Below, piece after piece: positions 18,587-26,887 of a DNA stretch of 64,000 nucleotides (position 1 is the first letter of the stretch; each line of letters starts with the position of its first letter). This DNA comes from JALORV01 sp963775635 (lineage in GTDB: Bacteria > Pseudomonadota > Gammaproteobacteria > Burkholderiales > Burkholderiaceae_F). Under the pieces are notes generated by a model that had not been told where the DNA came from, made no database searches, and saw only the letters and a list, made by a program, of their open reading frames with translations. The stretch lies in the NCBI GenBank assembly GCA_963775635.1, contig CAVZJO010000016.1:903131-967130 (forward strand), written 5' to 3'. The translations under genes were made by a program, and so were the position numbers.

Positions 18587-19171
18587 CTAGCCTGGCCCGC
18601 GAGCGCGCCTGAGCGCCCCGAGACCAGCCAGCGCAACGCCCAGCAGCGCCAGTGATGCCGGCTCAGGTACCAGCTGTCCGCGGATTTCGCCGCCGGGGGC
18701 AAAGTCGGTATGGATGTTCAGATAGGGCTGGCCCAGCAACAGGGCGGCCACGAAGTCGGCGAAGGCCGACGCTGGCGTGCCGCCGTGGTTGGTGATGAAC
18801 GTCGGGTTCCAGGACGATGCCAGGCTCATGTCGAAGGTGCTCTCAAACGCGCCGCTGGTGACGCCCAACGGGAAGCCGACGAAGCTCGGCACCTGGGTGG
18901 CGACCGGCGCATTGGCCGGCGGCGGCAAGCAGCAGTGAATGTGCGCGGCGGTTGTAAGTCCGATCAGATCGCTGAAGGTGACGTCGATGAACAGCGTCAT
19001 CGCGGTGGTGTCGACGTCGACAACGGCCGAGCCGAAACCGGGGGTGTTGACCGCCGGATTCTCATTGGCGCCGGCAAGGTCCACCTTGAAGTGCAGGAGA
19101 GCTGCCTGGGCAGCGCTTGCGAATGCCAGGCACACCGTCGCGAACAGGGCAAAAACCATCGAACGCTTCAT
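18587..19171 (-). CDS. CHRD domain protein with PEP-CTERM sorting signal
   Basis: 194 residues. A signal peptide (MVFALFATVCLAFASAAQA) is followed by a CHRD domain at about 25-165. The domain's marks are visible: an early DLAGANENPAVNT, the strand GSAVVDVDTTAMTLFIDVTF, AAHIHCCLPP and, at the end, NIHTDFAPGGEIRGQL. The C-terminus VPEPASLALLGVALAGLGAL followed by RRAR is a standard PEP-CTERM anchor, cut by exosortase EpsH and linked to exopolysaccharide export. Family members are extracellular, and CHRD resembles the chordin repeat; function in bacteria is unknown. Good Shine-Dalgarno (GAGGTAGC). The exosortase is not in this window. Confidence 0.93.
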   Translation of the reverse strand: MKRSMVFALFATVCLAFASAAQAALLHFKVDLAGANENPAVNTPGFGSAVVDVDTTAMTLFIDVTFSDLIGLTTAAHIHCCLPPPANAPVATQVPSFVGFPLGVTSGAFESTFDMSLASSWNPTFITNHGGTPASAFADFVAALLLGQPYLNIHTDFAPGGEIRGQLVPEPASLALLGVALAGLGALRRARGPG

Positions 19172-19406
19172 TGCTACCTCCGCTGAGATCCAGGTCCGCC
19201 CCGACGACGCACGACTCCGTATTGGGAGTAGCAGTCAAGCAATCATTGCACCACGGCGAAAAATCAATGACGTGCGGAGCTTGCATTCCGTGACTGTCAA
19301 GTAGACCGACAAGGGCCGCCGCGCAATCACGGTATGCGGCGGTATCGTTCGGCACGGGTCGGTCGCAGGCGCAACGCCGACCCCATCCATCACCGGCGGA
19401 GGCACC

Positions 19407-20084
19407 ATGGAAAAGAGCGCGCTGATCGTCGGGGCGGGTCGCGGTGTCAGTGGTTCATTTGCTCGCGTCCTGGTGCAGCACGGCTACCGCGTTCTGCTGG
19501 CCTCGCGCAGCGCCGGTTCCCATGCGCCCGATCTGGCGGATGCGGTCCGCATCGCCTGCGATGCGTCCGAGCCACAGGATGTTGCGCGGCTTTTCGACCG
19601 CATCGATGCGGAACTGCCGCCGCCGGCGGTGGTGCTGTACAACCCGAGCTTCCGCAGCCGCGGGCCGCTGGTCACGCTCGATCCGGAGGAAGTGCGGCGC
19701 TCGCTGCAGGTGACCGCGTTCGGCGCCTTTCTCGTCGCGCAGCAGGCAGTGCGGCGCATGCTGGCGCAGGGCAGCGGCACCCTGCTTTTCACCGGAGCGT
19801 CGGCCAGTGTCAAGGGCTACGCGCAATCGGCCCCATTTGCGATGGGCAAGTTCGCCTTGCGCGGCCTGGTGCAGAGCATCGCGCGCGAGCTCGCGCCGCA
19901 AAACATTCACGTCGCCCACGTCATCATTGACGGCGCGGTGCGTGGCAGCGGCTACGAGGAAGCCACCCCCGACAGCCAGCTCGATCCGGATGCGATCGCC
20001 CAGACTATGTGGCAACTGGTGCAGCAACCGCGAACAGCTTGGAGCTGGGAGATCGAATTGCGGCCGTGGGTCGAGAAGTTCTGA
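19407..20084 (+). CDS. Short-chain dehydrogenase/reductase (SDR)
   Basis: 225 residues with a Rossmann opening (ALIVGAGRGVSGSFARVL, a variant GxxxGxG near residues 9-15) and a segment where NxxG would stand (VLYNPSFRSRG). At the catalytic position it reads SAPFAMGKFALRGLVQSIAR, so the YxxxK tyrosine is phenylalanine while the lysine is kept. The same F-x-x-x-K occurs in an SDR subgroup that I recall, so this is probably a family trait and not a defect. Whether it retains reductase activity is unclear. GGAGG precedes the ATG. It is single, flanked by spacers of about 235 and 296 bases (20085-20380) in which I see no gene. Confidence 0.82.
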   Translation: MEKSALIVGAGRGVSGSFARVLVQHGYRVLLASRSAGSHAPDLADAVRIACDASEPQDVARLFDRIDAELPPPAVVLYNPSFRSRGPLVTLDPEEVRRSLQVTAFGAFLVAQQAVRRMLAQGSGTLLFTGASASVKGYAQSAPFAMGKFALRGLVQSIARELAPQNIHVAHVIIDGAVRGSGYEEATPDSQLDPDAIAQTMWQLVQQPRTAWSWEIELRPWVEKF

Positions 20085-20380
20085 TCTGCGTCGTGCCCTC
20101 GCGATTTGTGCTGCTGCACGTTGTCGCCGTGTCGTCGTACCTGCTCGACTTCGTGCGCGACTGAAATCCCACGGGTATCGGAGTTTCGCGGCACCGATCT
20201 GAGTGCTCACCGACACCGTTCGGCCTAGCGTGCTCCGCCCGCCAGCCATTCGTCTGGATTAAGACATTCAGGTTCGCGGAAGCGCGTCGTTGCTTTCTCC
20301 TGTGCACCGAATAACTTAGCGCTGGGTCGCGCTGCCCCGCGTGGGCGCGACTTCGTTTAGCCAGATCACGCGAACCTTGT

Positions 20381-20737
20381 ATGCAACGACGAAGCAACAA
20401 GCAGCAAATCATGCGCGCCGCGACCTTTTGCCTTGTTGCGTTGACGACAGTCTTCGCAAATGGTTGCGCCGCGGAGAAAAAGTCGAGCTCTCCCGGTCTC
20501 GACGTGATCATCAAGGCGTCCCCCAACGCGATTGCAGCGGACGCTTCGGGTGCTCGCACCATCAGCGCAGCAACCGGTTGCGGGGCCGAGGTCGTTCGCA
20601 CGCTTGCCTCTGGCGCGATGGTCGTGCGGCTCCGGCCAACCGAGCGTGCGCCGGATGTCCAGAAGTGTCTCGTTCAACTCAAGGCGTTGCCCGGCGTGCA
20701 GTACGCCGAGCCAGACGCTGCCATGAAGCCTTCGTGA
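20381..20737 (+). CDS. Lipoprotein resembling a subtilase propeptide (inhibitor I9-like)
   Basis: 118 residues. The hydrophobic stretch AATFCLVALTTVFANGC ends in a lipobox-type cysteine near residue 29, so a lipoprotein is likely. The mature part has the layout of a subtilase propeptide or I9 inhibitor: a beta strand with LDVIIKAS, a central CGAEVVRTLASGAMVVRLRP and the final helix and strand VQKCLVQLKALPGVQYAEPD. The end QYAEPD is the usual way a propeptide leads into the protease, but here a stop follows. It sits ten bases upstream of the subtilase gene. Likely role (inference): a separately made inhibitor or folding helper of that protease. An internal ATG at 20411 would give a shorter signal. 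Confidence 0.72.
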   Translation: MQRRSNKQQIMRAATFCLVALTTVFANGCAAEKKSSSPGLDVIIKASPNAIAADASGARTISAATGCGAEVVRTLASGAMVVRLRPTERAPDVQKCLVQLKALPGVQYAEPDAAMKPS

Positions 20738-20746
20738 GGCGATGAA

Positions 20747-23124
20747 ATGCACCCAACGACTAGACGCACCCGCCTGCTGACTTGCACTGCGGCGGCGCTG
20801 CTGCTCTGCAGTCTGCTGTCCCCCGCTCACGCTCAGGGCGCAAAGACGGGGAAACCGGCTACGGAGATCTATGCCGGCATCATCGTCAAGTACAAGTCCA
20901 CCTCCTTCGCGAAAACAGCGGCAACGAGTGCATCGACGATGCGCTCGGTCGAGGAACGCGCGCGAGTGAAGATCGCCGCGTCGCGCCCCGGCGCGATGGA
21001 CGTGGCCGTCTATCGCTTCGCGAAAGCGATTCCCGCGGCTGAGGCGCGTGCGGCAGCATCCCGGATGGCACTGGATCCGAACGTTGAATACGCCGTGCCG
21101 GACCAGGTGATGCGCGCGCTACAGACCACACCGAACGACACCGAATACGCCGGCAAGCAATGGACCCTGCATGCGCCACCGACCGTGGTCGGCGGAGCCA
21201 ATTTGCCGCTCGCGTGGCAGCGCACGACGGGTTCGAGCAGCATCGTGGTGGCGGTGGTCGACACCGGCATCCGCCCGGGACATCCGGATTTGGCCGGCCG
21301 CGTGCTGAGCGGCTACGACTTCATCAGCAGCGACGCATTCGCAGGCGATGGAGTATCCGGCCAACTGGAACGCAGCCGACGGCAATGGTCGGGACGCCGA
21401 TGCCACGGATCCGGGCGACTATCTGGACGACACGTTGTTGGCCGAACTGCCCCCCGATCATGGGCTGTTTCCTGGTCCCAGTTCGTGGCACGGCACGCAT
21501 GTGGCCGGCACGATCGGCGCGGCGAGCAACAACGGGCTCGGCATCAGCGGCGTCGACTGGAGTGCCCGCATCCTGCCGGTGCGCGTACTCGGCCGTGCCG
21601 GTGGCACGACATCCGACATCATCGACGGCATCGCATGGGCTGCAGGTCTTGCCGTGCCGGGCGTCCCCGCGAATCCGACAAAGGCACGCGTGATCAACCT
21701 GAGCCTTGGCGGCGGCGGGACGTGCAGCGCGGCGTTTCAGGATGTCATCAATCGAGTTCGCGCAGCGGGGGCGATCGTCGTTGCGGCGGCCGGGAATGAT
21801 GGCGCGCGCCTCGTTTCGCAGCCGGCCAATTGCAACGGCGTCATCGCTGTCACGGCGCACGCCCGCGACGGTGACAACGCCAGCTATGCCAACGTCGGCT
21901 CGCAGATCGCCCTGAGCGCGCCTGGAGGAGGCTGCGGCACCAACGCGCTGATCGACCTCGGCGGCGCGGCAGAGACCTTTAACGATACCTGCAGCGGGTG
22001 CCATGGGGTCGATTCGCTCCGCGACGCAGATCGACGCGCGCGCTCCCGCCGGTTTGACGTTCACCAAGGCGCGCACGGCGCTCGAAGCGGCCTTGAAGGG
22101 CGTGGATCTCGATGGCGTCGAGACCGGAATGGTGGGGATCGCCGCCGGCCTGAACGCGGTGGTCCGCAACGATCTCGCGGGATACATCTCGCAGGTGGCG
22201 TGCTCCGGGCCCAACGACCGCATCTTTTCGACGGTCAACCTGGGAATGACGATGCCTGAAGACGAGGGCTACGGCGCCCTGGCAGGAACCAGCATGGCGA
22301 CCCCGCACGTCAGCGGCGTGGCTGCGTTGGTGCTTTCGTTGAGTCCGGGCCTGAATCCCGATGAGGTGAGGTCGGTGCTGCAGAGCTCGGCACGCCCGCA
22401 CCCAGCCGGCAGTTACTGCGCCACGGTCAGCGGCAGTTGCGGGCCCGGTTTGCTCGACGCCAGCGCGGCCGTCCAGCACGTCATCAACAACCGGCCGATG
22501 GTCACGGCGATGATCCAAGGCTCTGCACCCGGAGTGCGCCCCGGTGTGCCGTTCACGCTGGTTGGCGATGTCAAGGCCGTCGGCGGGCGGATGCTGTCGA
22601 CCAGCGGAACGTCGTGGCGCCAGACCGCGGGGCCGAACGTGACGATTCCGGCAAACAGCGGTGCGACTGTCACAATCACGGCCCCGAGTGCGGTCGGTGC
22701 GTTGGCGTTCGAATTCATGGCGAGCGACACGGCCGGCTACAGCGCAGCGGCAGCAATTCCGGTCATCGTCAACGCGTCGCCGACGCTGACCCAGCCCGCC
22801 GCAGTAAGCGGCACCAAGGGCCAGCCACTTTCAGGATCGGTGCGGGGCACCGATCCGGATGGAGATGCGATCACCTACGTGCTGGTAAGCGGACCGACAG
22901 CGTTCGCGCTGAACGCGGCGAGCGGCGCCTGGTCATGGACTCCGAACGCCGCCGGCGCACATGGCGTGACGATCATGCCGACCGACGCGTACGGGAACGG
23001 CACGCCAGCCAACTTCACGATCACCGCTGCGGCTGATCCCAACGAAAAGGACGGCGGTGGCGGAGCGCTCGCCTGGTGGCTTGCAGTGCTGCTGCTGATC
23101 CCGGCAGCTCGTCGCAGGAACTAA
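20747..23124 (+). CDS. Secreted subtilisin-like (S8) protease with an apparent cytochrome c insert; two frameshifts
   Basis: About 792 residues read through two one-base insertions (near 21350 and 21995-22010). In order: signal peptide (1-29), I9-like propeptide (about 40-125, ending NVEYAVPD), catalytic Asp in VAVVDTGIRPGHPDL (about 170), His in WHGTHVAGTIGA (about 248), oxyanion Asn in VAAAGNDG (about 349) and Ser in LAGTSMATPHVSG (about 515). Between GGGCGTN and CSGPNDRIFSTVN lie about 80 extra residues with TFNDTCSGCHG and, later, ETGMVGIAAGLNAVVRNDLA, as in a small class I cytochrome c. The C-terminal part has a putative Ig-like domain (NASPTLTQPAAVSGTKGQ...) and a GlyGly-CTERM-type tail (GGGGALAWWLAVLLLIPAAR). 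Secreted; target unknown. The I9-like gene precedes it by ten bases. Confidence 0.75.
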
Positions 23125-23146
23125 ACAGACAGCGCGTGCCGCCGCG

Positions 23147-24433
23147 TCACGCCGAAACTGACGCGGCAGGCAGCACGGTCGCCCGGCACTCGCCGAAGCC
23201 GATCTCGCGGAATCCTTCGCGCCGGCAACGCCCGCGCAGCAAAACAGTGTCGCCGTCCTCGAGGAAGGTGCGCTGCTCGTCGCGCCCGACCTTGATTGGA
23301 GACTTACCGCCGGAAGTGAGCTCGAGCAGCGAACCCGCGGTTGCGGGATCGGCGCCGGATAAGGTTCCGGTGCCGAGCAGATCGCCGTTCATCAGGCTGC
23401 AGCCGTTGATCGTGTGATGTGCCACCAGTTGTGCGATGGTCCAGTAGGCCGCGTCGGCGAAATTGGAACGCGTGATGGCCACCGGCGCCGTGCCGGCCTC
23501 GCGCATGCGAGCGGTCTGCAGCAGCACCTCGAGATCGACGTCGATCGCGCCCTGCGCGCGATTCTCCGGCGAATCCAGGTAGGGCAGGGGCGCCGGATCG
23601 TCTGAGGGCCGCCCGTACGCGCGGCGGAACGGCGCGAGCGCCTCCATCGTGACGATCCACGGCGACACCGTGCTCGCGAAGTTCTTCGACAAGAATGGAC
23701 CGAGCGGCTGGTACTCCCACGCCTGGATGTCGCGCGCGCTCCAGTCGTTGAACAGTGCCAGCCCGAATACGTGGTCTTCGGCATTCTCGATCGCGATCGG
23801 CTGCCCCTGCGGGTTGGGGCGGCCGATGAATACCCCGAGTTCGAGTTCGAAGTCGAGGCGCCGGCTTGGCGCGACCTCGGGTACCACGGCGTCGGCCGAT
23901 TTGAGTTGGCCGAGCGGCCGGCGGAAATCGCGACCGCTGACGTTGATCGTCGACGCACGACCGTGGTAACCGATCGGCACCCACTTGTAATTCGGCAGCA
24001 AAGGGTTGTCCGGGCGGAACAGCTTGCCGACTGCTGTCGCGTGGTGAATGCCGATGTAGAAATCTGTGTAGTCGCCGATCACGCACGGCAGTCCCATTTC
24101 CGCGCGCGACATCGGCACCAGCGCGCTTCGCCATGAAGCTTCCTTGGCGCTAGCGCGGCTGAGACCGGCCGATATCGCAGCGCGCAGGTCGCGCCGGGCC
24201 GCCGGCAGTAGCCGCATCAGCCGGTTCATGTCGTGGCCGTCGATCAGTCCGGCTCGGCGCAGGTCCAGCACCTGGTCGCCGATAGCGACGCCGATGCGCC
24301 AGTCCATGTCGGCCGCCTCGCGGAAGCGGCCGAACGGCAGGTTCTGGATCGGAAACTCGCAACCGTCGCGGTTCGCGGCGTCGACCCAGCTTTGCAGCGC
24401 CGGGTCGTGGGTTTCGTCGATGGCGCTGCTCAC
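23147..24433 (-). CDS. fahA: Fumarylacetoacetase
   Basis: 428 residues, the full length expected for this enzyme, which hydrolyses fumarylacetoacetate to fumarate and acetoacetate at the end of tyrosine breakdown. The Ca/Mg site is visible: Asp in DYTDFYIGIHHATAVGKLFR, the glutamates in FELELGVFIG and Asp in LFNDWSARDIQAWEYQPLGP, followed by FLSKNFASTVSPW with the conserved lysine. The N-terminal SH3-like domain (FPIQNLPFGRFRE) is also present. Start placed at the GTG at 24433, eight bases after the stop of the VOC gene; no ATG gives a comparable start. It is the last gene of the phenylalanine/tyrosine operon. Confidence 0.93.
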   Translation of the reverse strand: MSSAIDETHDPALQSWVDAANRDGCEFPIQNLPFGRFREAADMDWRIGVAIGDQVLDLRRAGLIDGHDMNRLMRLLPAARRDLRAAISAGLSRASAKEASWRSALVPMSRAEMGLPCVIGDYTDFYIGIHHATAVGKLFRPDNPLLPNYKWVPIGYHGRASTINVSGRDFRRPLGQLKSADAVVPEVAPSRRLDFELELGVFIGRPNPQGQPIAIENAEDHVFGLALFNDWSARDIQAWEYQPLGPFLSKNFASTVSPWIVTMEALAPFRRAYGRPSDDPAPLPYLDSPENRAQGAIDVDLEVLLQTARMREAGTAPVAITRSNFADAAYWTIAQLVAHHTINGCSLMNGDLLGTGTLSGADPATAGSLLELTSGGKSPIKVGRDEQRTFLEDGDTVLLRGRCRREGFREIGFGECRATVLPAASVSA

Positions 24434-24440
24434 GAGTGGC

Positions 24441-24980
24441 TCATTGCTGAAACGCGCGCTCGTGAAGGAAGGCAGCATGCTTGGGCGCGCGCTTGGTCTT
24501 CGACCACTCTTCCAGCATGTCCCATTTGACGGCGTCGAGTTTGTTCAGCATCTTGGCCTCATCGGGATCAGGGCAAGCCAGCTCGACGCGGTGGCCATTG
24601 GGGTCGAAGAAGTAGATCGAGTGAAACGCCCCGTGGTCGGTCACGCCCAGCACTTCGACGCCGTTGGCCTCGAGATGCGCGCGGTATTCGAGCAGCGTTG
24701 CGCGGTCCGCAACCCTGAACGCGATGTGCTGCACCCACGACGGCGTGTTTTCGTCGCGACCCATCGGCGGCTTGGTCGGCAGCTCGAAGAAGGCGAGTAC
24801 GTTGCCACCACCCGCGTCGAGGAAGACGTGCATGTACGGGTCCGGCTCCTTGGTCGAGGGAACCTGGTCCTCGGCGATCGCCAGCACGAAGTCCATCTTC
24901 AGCATCTTCTGGTACCAAAGCACCGTTTCCTTGGCGTCGCGGCACCGGTAGGCGACGTGGTGTATGCGGTCGATCTTCAT
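24441..24980 (-). CDS. VOC family (glyoxalase/dioxygenase-fold) protein
   Basis: 179 residues with two beta-alpha-beta-beta-beta modules. Putative metal ligands are His in IHHVAYRCRD (residue 7 or 8), His in WVQHIAFRV (about 85) and Glu in HRVELACPDP (about 136). AAGGAGG lies just before the ATG. VOC proteins include glyoxalases, extradiol dioxygenases and epimerases. Inside a tyrosine-degradation operon this one might act on an aromatic or ring-cleavage product (inference). It is much shorter than, and not related to, the cupin-type homogentisate 1,2-dioxygenase that is missing here. A C-terminal extension of about 40 residues (WDMLEEWSKTKRAPKHAAF) goes beyond the minimal fold. Confidence 0.85.
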   Translation of the reverse strand: MKIDRIHHVAYRCRDAKETVLWYQKMLKMDFVLAIAEDQVPSTKEPDPYMHVFLDAGGGNVLAFFELPTKPPMGRDENTPSWVQHIAFRVADRATLLEYRAHLEANGVEVLGVTDHGAFHSIYFFDPNGHRVELACPDPDEAKMLNKLDAVKWDMLEEWSKTKRAPKHAAFLHERAFQQ

Positions 24981-24990
24981 GGAGCCTCCT

Positions 24991-25698
24991 TCAACTTAAT
25001 CCGGTGACGGGAATCAGCGCGCCGTGGATCGCGCGCGCATCGTCGCTCGCGAGAAAGTGGATCACTGCCGCCAGCGCTTCGGGCGCGACCCAGCGCTTGG
25101 GGTCGGCGGCGGGCATCGACTGGCGATTGGCCGGGGTGTCGATAATGCTGGGCAGGACGGCGTTGACGTTGATTCCGAGTTCGCGCAATTCCGCCGACAT
25201 CGATTCCGTCAGTCGCATCAGCGCGCTCTTGGAGGCGATATAGGCGCCCATTTTGGCCGCACCGCGCAGGGCGGACGCAGCGCCGACATTGATAATGGCC
25301 CCGCGGCCGGCACTGCGCATCACGGGAACGACCGCCGCAGCGCTGTTCAGCATCGTGTTGACGTTCAGATCGAGCATGCGCTGCCACGTCGCTGCCGTGG
25401 TTTCATGCACGGCTTCACCCATCGTGAAGCCGCCGGCCAGGTTGACGGCGGCATCGATGCCGCCGAGTCGCTCCACCGCCGCCTTCACAGCGGTAGAGAC
25501 AGCGGCGGGGTCGAGCAGATCGGTTGGCAGCGGAAGCGCAGTTCCGGCGGGCAACCGTTGCACCAGCGCGTCGAGTGCCGCACGGTCGCGGTCGAGCAGA
25601 GCCAACCGTGCGCCGCGCCCGGCGAACGTCGCGGCCACCGCGTGTCCGAGTGCACCGGCGGCCCCTGTGATCAGGACTCGGCGCGGCTCAGACGGCAT
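24991..25698 (-). CDS. SDR family oxidoreductase in the tyrosine operon
   Basis: 235 residues of a classical short-chain dehydrogenase. The cofactor loop is VLITGAAGALGHAVA (residues 8-22), the family NAG appears as VNLAGGF, and the active-site serine, tyrosine and lysine lie in IINVGAASALRGAAKMG then AYIASKSAL. The aspartate after strand 2 (LLDRDRAAL) favours NAD over NADP. It overlaps the end of phhA by 11 bases and precedes the VOC gene by ten, so it is co-translated with the phenylalanine hydroxylase. Substrate unknown. In this context it could process a side product, or regenerate dihydropterin by acting as a dihydropteridine reductase for PhhA (inference from context only). Confidence 0.85.
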   Translation of the reverse strand: MPSEPRRVLITGAAGALGHAVAATFAGRGARLALLDRDRAALDALVQRLPAGTALPLPTDLLDPAAVSTAVKAAVERLGGIDAAVNLAGGFTMGEAVHETTAATWQRMLDLNVNTMLNSAAAVVPVMRSAGRGAIINVGAASALRGAAKMGAYIASKSALMRLTESMSAELRELGINVNAVLPSIIDTPANRQSMPAADPKRWVAPEALAAVIHFLASDDARAIHGALIPVTGLS

Positions 25699-26585
25699 TC
25701 TTTGCCTCGGCCCGGCGTGCAGCGTGGTAGCGGCCGCTGCCGCGCGTGATCAGCCGGTCTTCCGGCAGCAGTTGTCCCGGCTCGAGCGTGTCCTTGCGCT
25801 GAACGCTTTCGTAAAGCGGAGCGAAATCGATGTGCGCGAGTTCGAGCAGATCGTCGAGCGCATCGAGCACGAAATAGCACTCCTGGAAATCGTCGATGCG
25901 GTAGCGTGTCCGCATCACGCGCTCCAGATCGAAACCGATGCGGTGTGGCGAATCGTCGTCGAGCGCGAACACGCTCTCGGCGCGTGAACTCGCGATGCCG
26001 GAACCGTAGATCCTCACGCCATCGGCCTGCTGCACCAGCCCGAACTCCACCGTGTACCAGTAGACGCGCGCCAGCAGCGGCAGCGTGCCCAGGCGCTGCG
26101 CTCGCAGGCCGCCCTCGCCGTACGCCTGGATGAAGTCGGCGATCACCGGATTCATCAGCATCGGCGCGTGGCCGAACACATCGTGGAACACGTCGGGCTC
26201 TTCCAGGTAATCGAGCTGGTCGGCGCGGCGGATGAACTGTCCGGCCGGGAAGCGCCGATGCGCGAGGTGATCGAAGAACACCTCGTCCGGGACGAGGCCC
26301 GGGCACCGCCACAATCTGCCACCCGGTGTGGCGCATCAGAACATCGCTGAGGCGTTCGAAGTGCGGAATGCGATCCGGCGCGATCGGCAGGGCCTGCATG
26401 CCGGCGACGAACTCGTCGCAGGCGCGACCGCGCAGCAGCGCTGTCTGGCGGTCGTACAGCACCTTCCACACGGCGTGCTCGGCTGCGGTGTAGTCCTCCC
26501 AGCGCTGCGGAATGGTCCAGTCGGCACGCTTCGGCCGGCCTGCTTCACCTGCCGCCGGTCCGTGCTTCTCGGTCGCGGTGTTCAT
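25688..26585 (-). CDS. phhA: Phenylalanine 4-monooxygenase, one frameshift
   Basis: About 298 residues, the size of the bacterial monomeric enzyme. It hydroxylates phenylalanine to tyrosine with tetrahydropterin and Fe(II). The conserved parts are visible: DWTIPQRWEDYTAAEHAVWK, TGWQIVAVPGLVPDEVFFDH, the iron histidines in DVFHDVFGHAPMLMNP and the iron glutamate in YWYTVEFGLV. Near 26305 one extra G in a CCCGGG run breaks the frame; without it TGWQIVAVPG joins LVPDEVFF exactly as in the family. The ATG at 26585 overlaps the stop of phhB by one base (TGATG), indicating coupling. The C-terminus overlaps the following SDR start. Confidence 0.9.
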
Positions 26586-26887
26586 CACGCTTTCCCCGCG
26601 GCTGCGTCGGCTACCGCCGCCAGCGCGAAGTCGCGCTCGGTCAGGCCGCCCGCGTCGTGCGTCGTCAGTCGCATTTCGACGCGGTTGTAGACGTTGCTCC
26701 ATTCCGGATGATGGTCGGCGCGCTCGGCCGCCAGCGCGACACGCGTCATGAAGGCGAACGCTTCGCGAAAATCGGCGAACTTGAACTGCCGCGTGATCGC
26801 GACTCCGTCGTCGCTCAGGCGCCAGCCGGGCCGCGCGGCCAGCTTCTCGCGCACCTGGTCCGAATCGAGAGGCTGAAGCTTAGGCAT
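26585..26887 (-). CDS. phhB: Pterin-4a-carbinolamine dehydratase
   Basis: 100 residues, the normal length. It dehydrates the 4a-carbinolamine made by phenylalanine hydroxylase so that the pterin can be recycled. The active-site histidines and tryptophan appear in ADHHPEWSNVYNRVEMRLTT, then H and D in THDAGGLTERD. The ATG at 26887 lies inside the end of hpd (overlap of eight bases), and the stop overlaps the start of phhA, so all three are translationally coupled. A six-residue longer start (26905) would lie deeper within hpd and is less likely. Confidence 0.94.
   Translation of the reverse strand: MPKLQPLDSDQVREKLAARPGWRLSDDGVAITRQFKFADFREAFAFMTRVALAAERADHHPEWSNVYNRVEMRLTTHDAGGLTERDFALAAVADAAAGKA

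Noticed and set aside
19407..20084. Loss of the SDR catalytic tyrosine (F-A-M-G-K) as a novelty
   Set aside because: An SDR subgroup with the same F-x-x-x-K comes to mind, so it is likely a family trait.
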